Source: Prevotellaceae bacterium
GTDB taxonomy: Bacteria; Bacteroidota; Bacteroidia; Bacteroidales; UBA932
DNA length: 6,258 nt
Direction: 5' to 3'
Assembly: GCA_031259655.1 (NCBI GenBank)
Contig: JAIRLF010000212.1
Location: forward strand, 1 to 6,258
Below are positions 5,865 to 6,258 of the stretch, in pieces. The notes beneath the pieces were generated by a model. That model was not told where the DNA came from and searched no databases. It was given only the letters and a program-made list of their open reading frames with translations. The stretch's first letter is position 1; every line of letters begins with the position of its first letter. A program made the translations under genes and the position numbers.

Positions 5865-5872
5865 TATCTTTG
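5865..5872 (+). promoter_or_regulatory. -7 element of the discoidin-like gene
   Basis: TATCTTTG fits the Bacteroidetes -7 consensus exactly and is followed by C. TTG at 5837-5839 is the nearest upstream -33 candidate, but its 25-bp spacing is longer than usual. Transcription would begin near 5878, about 30 nt before the ATG at 5908. Confidence 0.6.
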
Positions 5873-5907
5873 CAAAATTATTTATTAAACATCTTAAATT
5901 AAAAAAC

Positions 5908-6258
5908 ATGACAACAAAAGCGTATGTAATCGTCGTTATTGCTTTTCTTTTTACGCCGGTCATTCGGGCGCAGGTTCCCGACCTTGTCGGCGGACCGATG
6001 GGTTTAGAGCGTGTTGCGGCACAATCCGGCAGCCATAATGCTTATCAGTCGCCACAGATTGATTCCGCCACACATTCGGCGTGGATTCAGATTGACCTCG
6101 GAAGCAGTTTTCCGATTGACGAAATTAAACTGTTTCCCTGCGTTGGGAATGGAGGATGGTACGGTAAACCTTATTCGCGTTACCGGTTTCCGCAACGGTT
6201 CAAAATCGAAACCGCGCGGGAAAACGACGCCGCATTTCAGTCGCCGCAACTGTTTTTC
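5908..6258 (+). CDS. Secreted discoidin (F5/8 type C)-like protein, 5' part only
   Basis: The frame is open from the ATG at 5908 to the right edge, so only the first 117 residues are visible. Residues 1-21 are a likely Sec signal peptide (MTTK, hydrophobic VIVVIAFLF, ending VIRA before Q22), with no lipobox. The mature start resembles an F5/8 type C, galactose-binding-like beta-sandwich: SATHSAWIQIDLG (53-65) matches the family's W-x-x-I-D-L-G strand, then PIDEIKLFP (69-77) and RFPQRFKIET (93-102), the strand pair that normally follows. In Bacteroidetes such domains often sit beside glycoside hydrolase or other catabolic domains, but nothing downstream is visible. A/T-rich leader, own -7 element at 5865-5872. 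It is divergent from the DoxX/TIM-barrel gene, so shared control is possible but not shown. Confidence 0.75.
   Translation, partial: MTTKAYVIVVIAFLFTPVIRAQVPDLVGGPMGLERVAAQSGSHNAYQSPQIDSATHSAWIQIDLGSSFPIDEIKLFPCVGNGGWYGKPYSRYRFPQRFKIETARENDAAFQSPQLFF

Larger units (their letters stand above)
5372..5907. other. 536-bp non-coding region between divergent genes
   Basis: This stretch separates the leftward DoxX/TIM-barrel gene from the rightward discoidin-like gene. It holds a 20-bp palindrome (5446-5465), a C6T5 run (5485-5495), a dyad TTCCAC/GTGGAA (5509-5523) with two degenerate relatives, a possible leftward -7 element (5669-5676), a CTGTAA/TTACAG inverted repeat (5774-5779 and 5797-5802), and the -7 element of the discoidin-like gene. 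The left part (about 5400-5500) is visibly more GC-rich than the right part, which fits an inserted repeat element. I see no convincing gene, tRNA or rRNA in it. Confidence 0.7.

Overview
This window looks like chromosomal DNA from a member of the Bacteroidetes, probably Bacteroidales. Four upstream regions carry the -7 element TAnnTTTG that is typical of that phylum's primary sigma factor. Start codons are preceded by A/T-rich leaders rather than Shine-Dalgarno sequences. The phosphoglycerate kinase has the longer N-domain form (421 aa) that I associate with this group. Exported proteins end their signal peptides at ...AQ or at a lipobox. The window is moderately AT-rich. This assignment is inference from sequence style; no marker gene was searched.

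Layout from left to right. Positions 1-242 are non-coding and hold a possible leftward promoter for a gene that would start at the window edge. Positions 243-1595 (minus) encode a TolC-family outer-membrane efflux protein. A compact divergent promoter region (about 1660-1772) separates it from a small lipoprotein with a LEA14/WHy-like beta domain (1773-2360, plus). Phosphoglycerate kinase (pgk, 2439-3704, plus) follows with its own promoter. Between pgk and the convergent gene lie a bidirectional terminator and several short repeats (3721-3865). Positions 3866-5371 (minus) encode an unusual 501-aa protein: a four-helix DoxX-like membrane domain, an internal twin-arginine motif with a fifth membrane segment, and a C-terminal TIM-barrel-like domain with a His/Cys cluster. 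A 536-bp non-coding region (5372-5907) carries a perfect 20-bp palindrome and other dyads. The start of a secreted discoidin (F5/8 type C)-like protein (5908 onward, plus) runs off the right edge.

The genes do not form one operon. Each has its own promoter signal or changes direction, and pgk is a housekeeping glycolysis gene among envelope and secreted proteins. The most interesting item is the DoxX / internal Tat / TIM-barrel fusion. Its layout suggests a membrane-anchored periplasmic enzyme whose last membrane segment may be handled by Tat after Sec inserts the first four. It is flanked on both sides by non-coding dyads that share a CGAAGCA...TGCTTC core.
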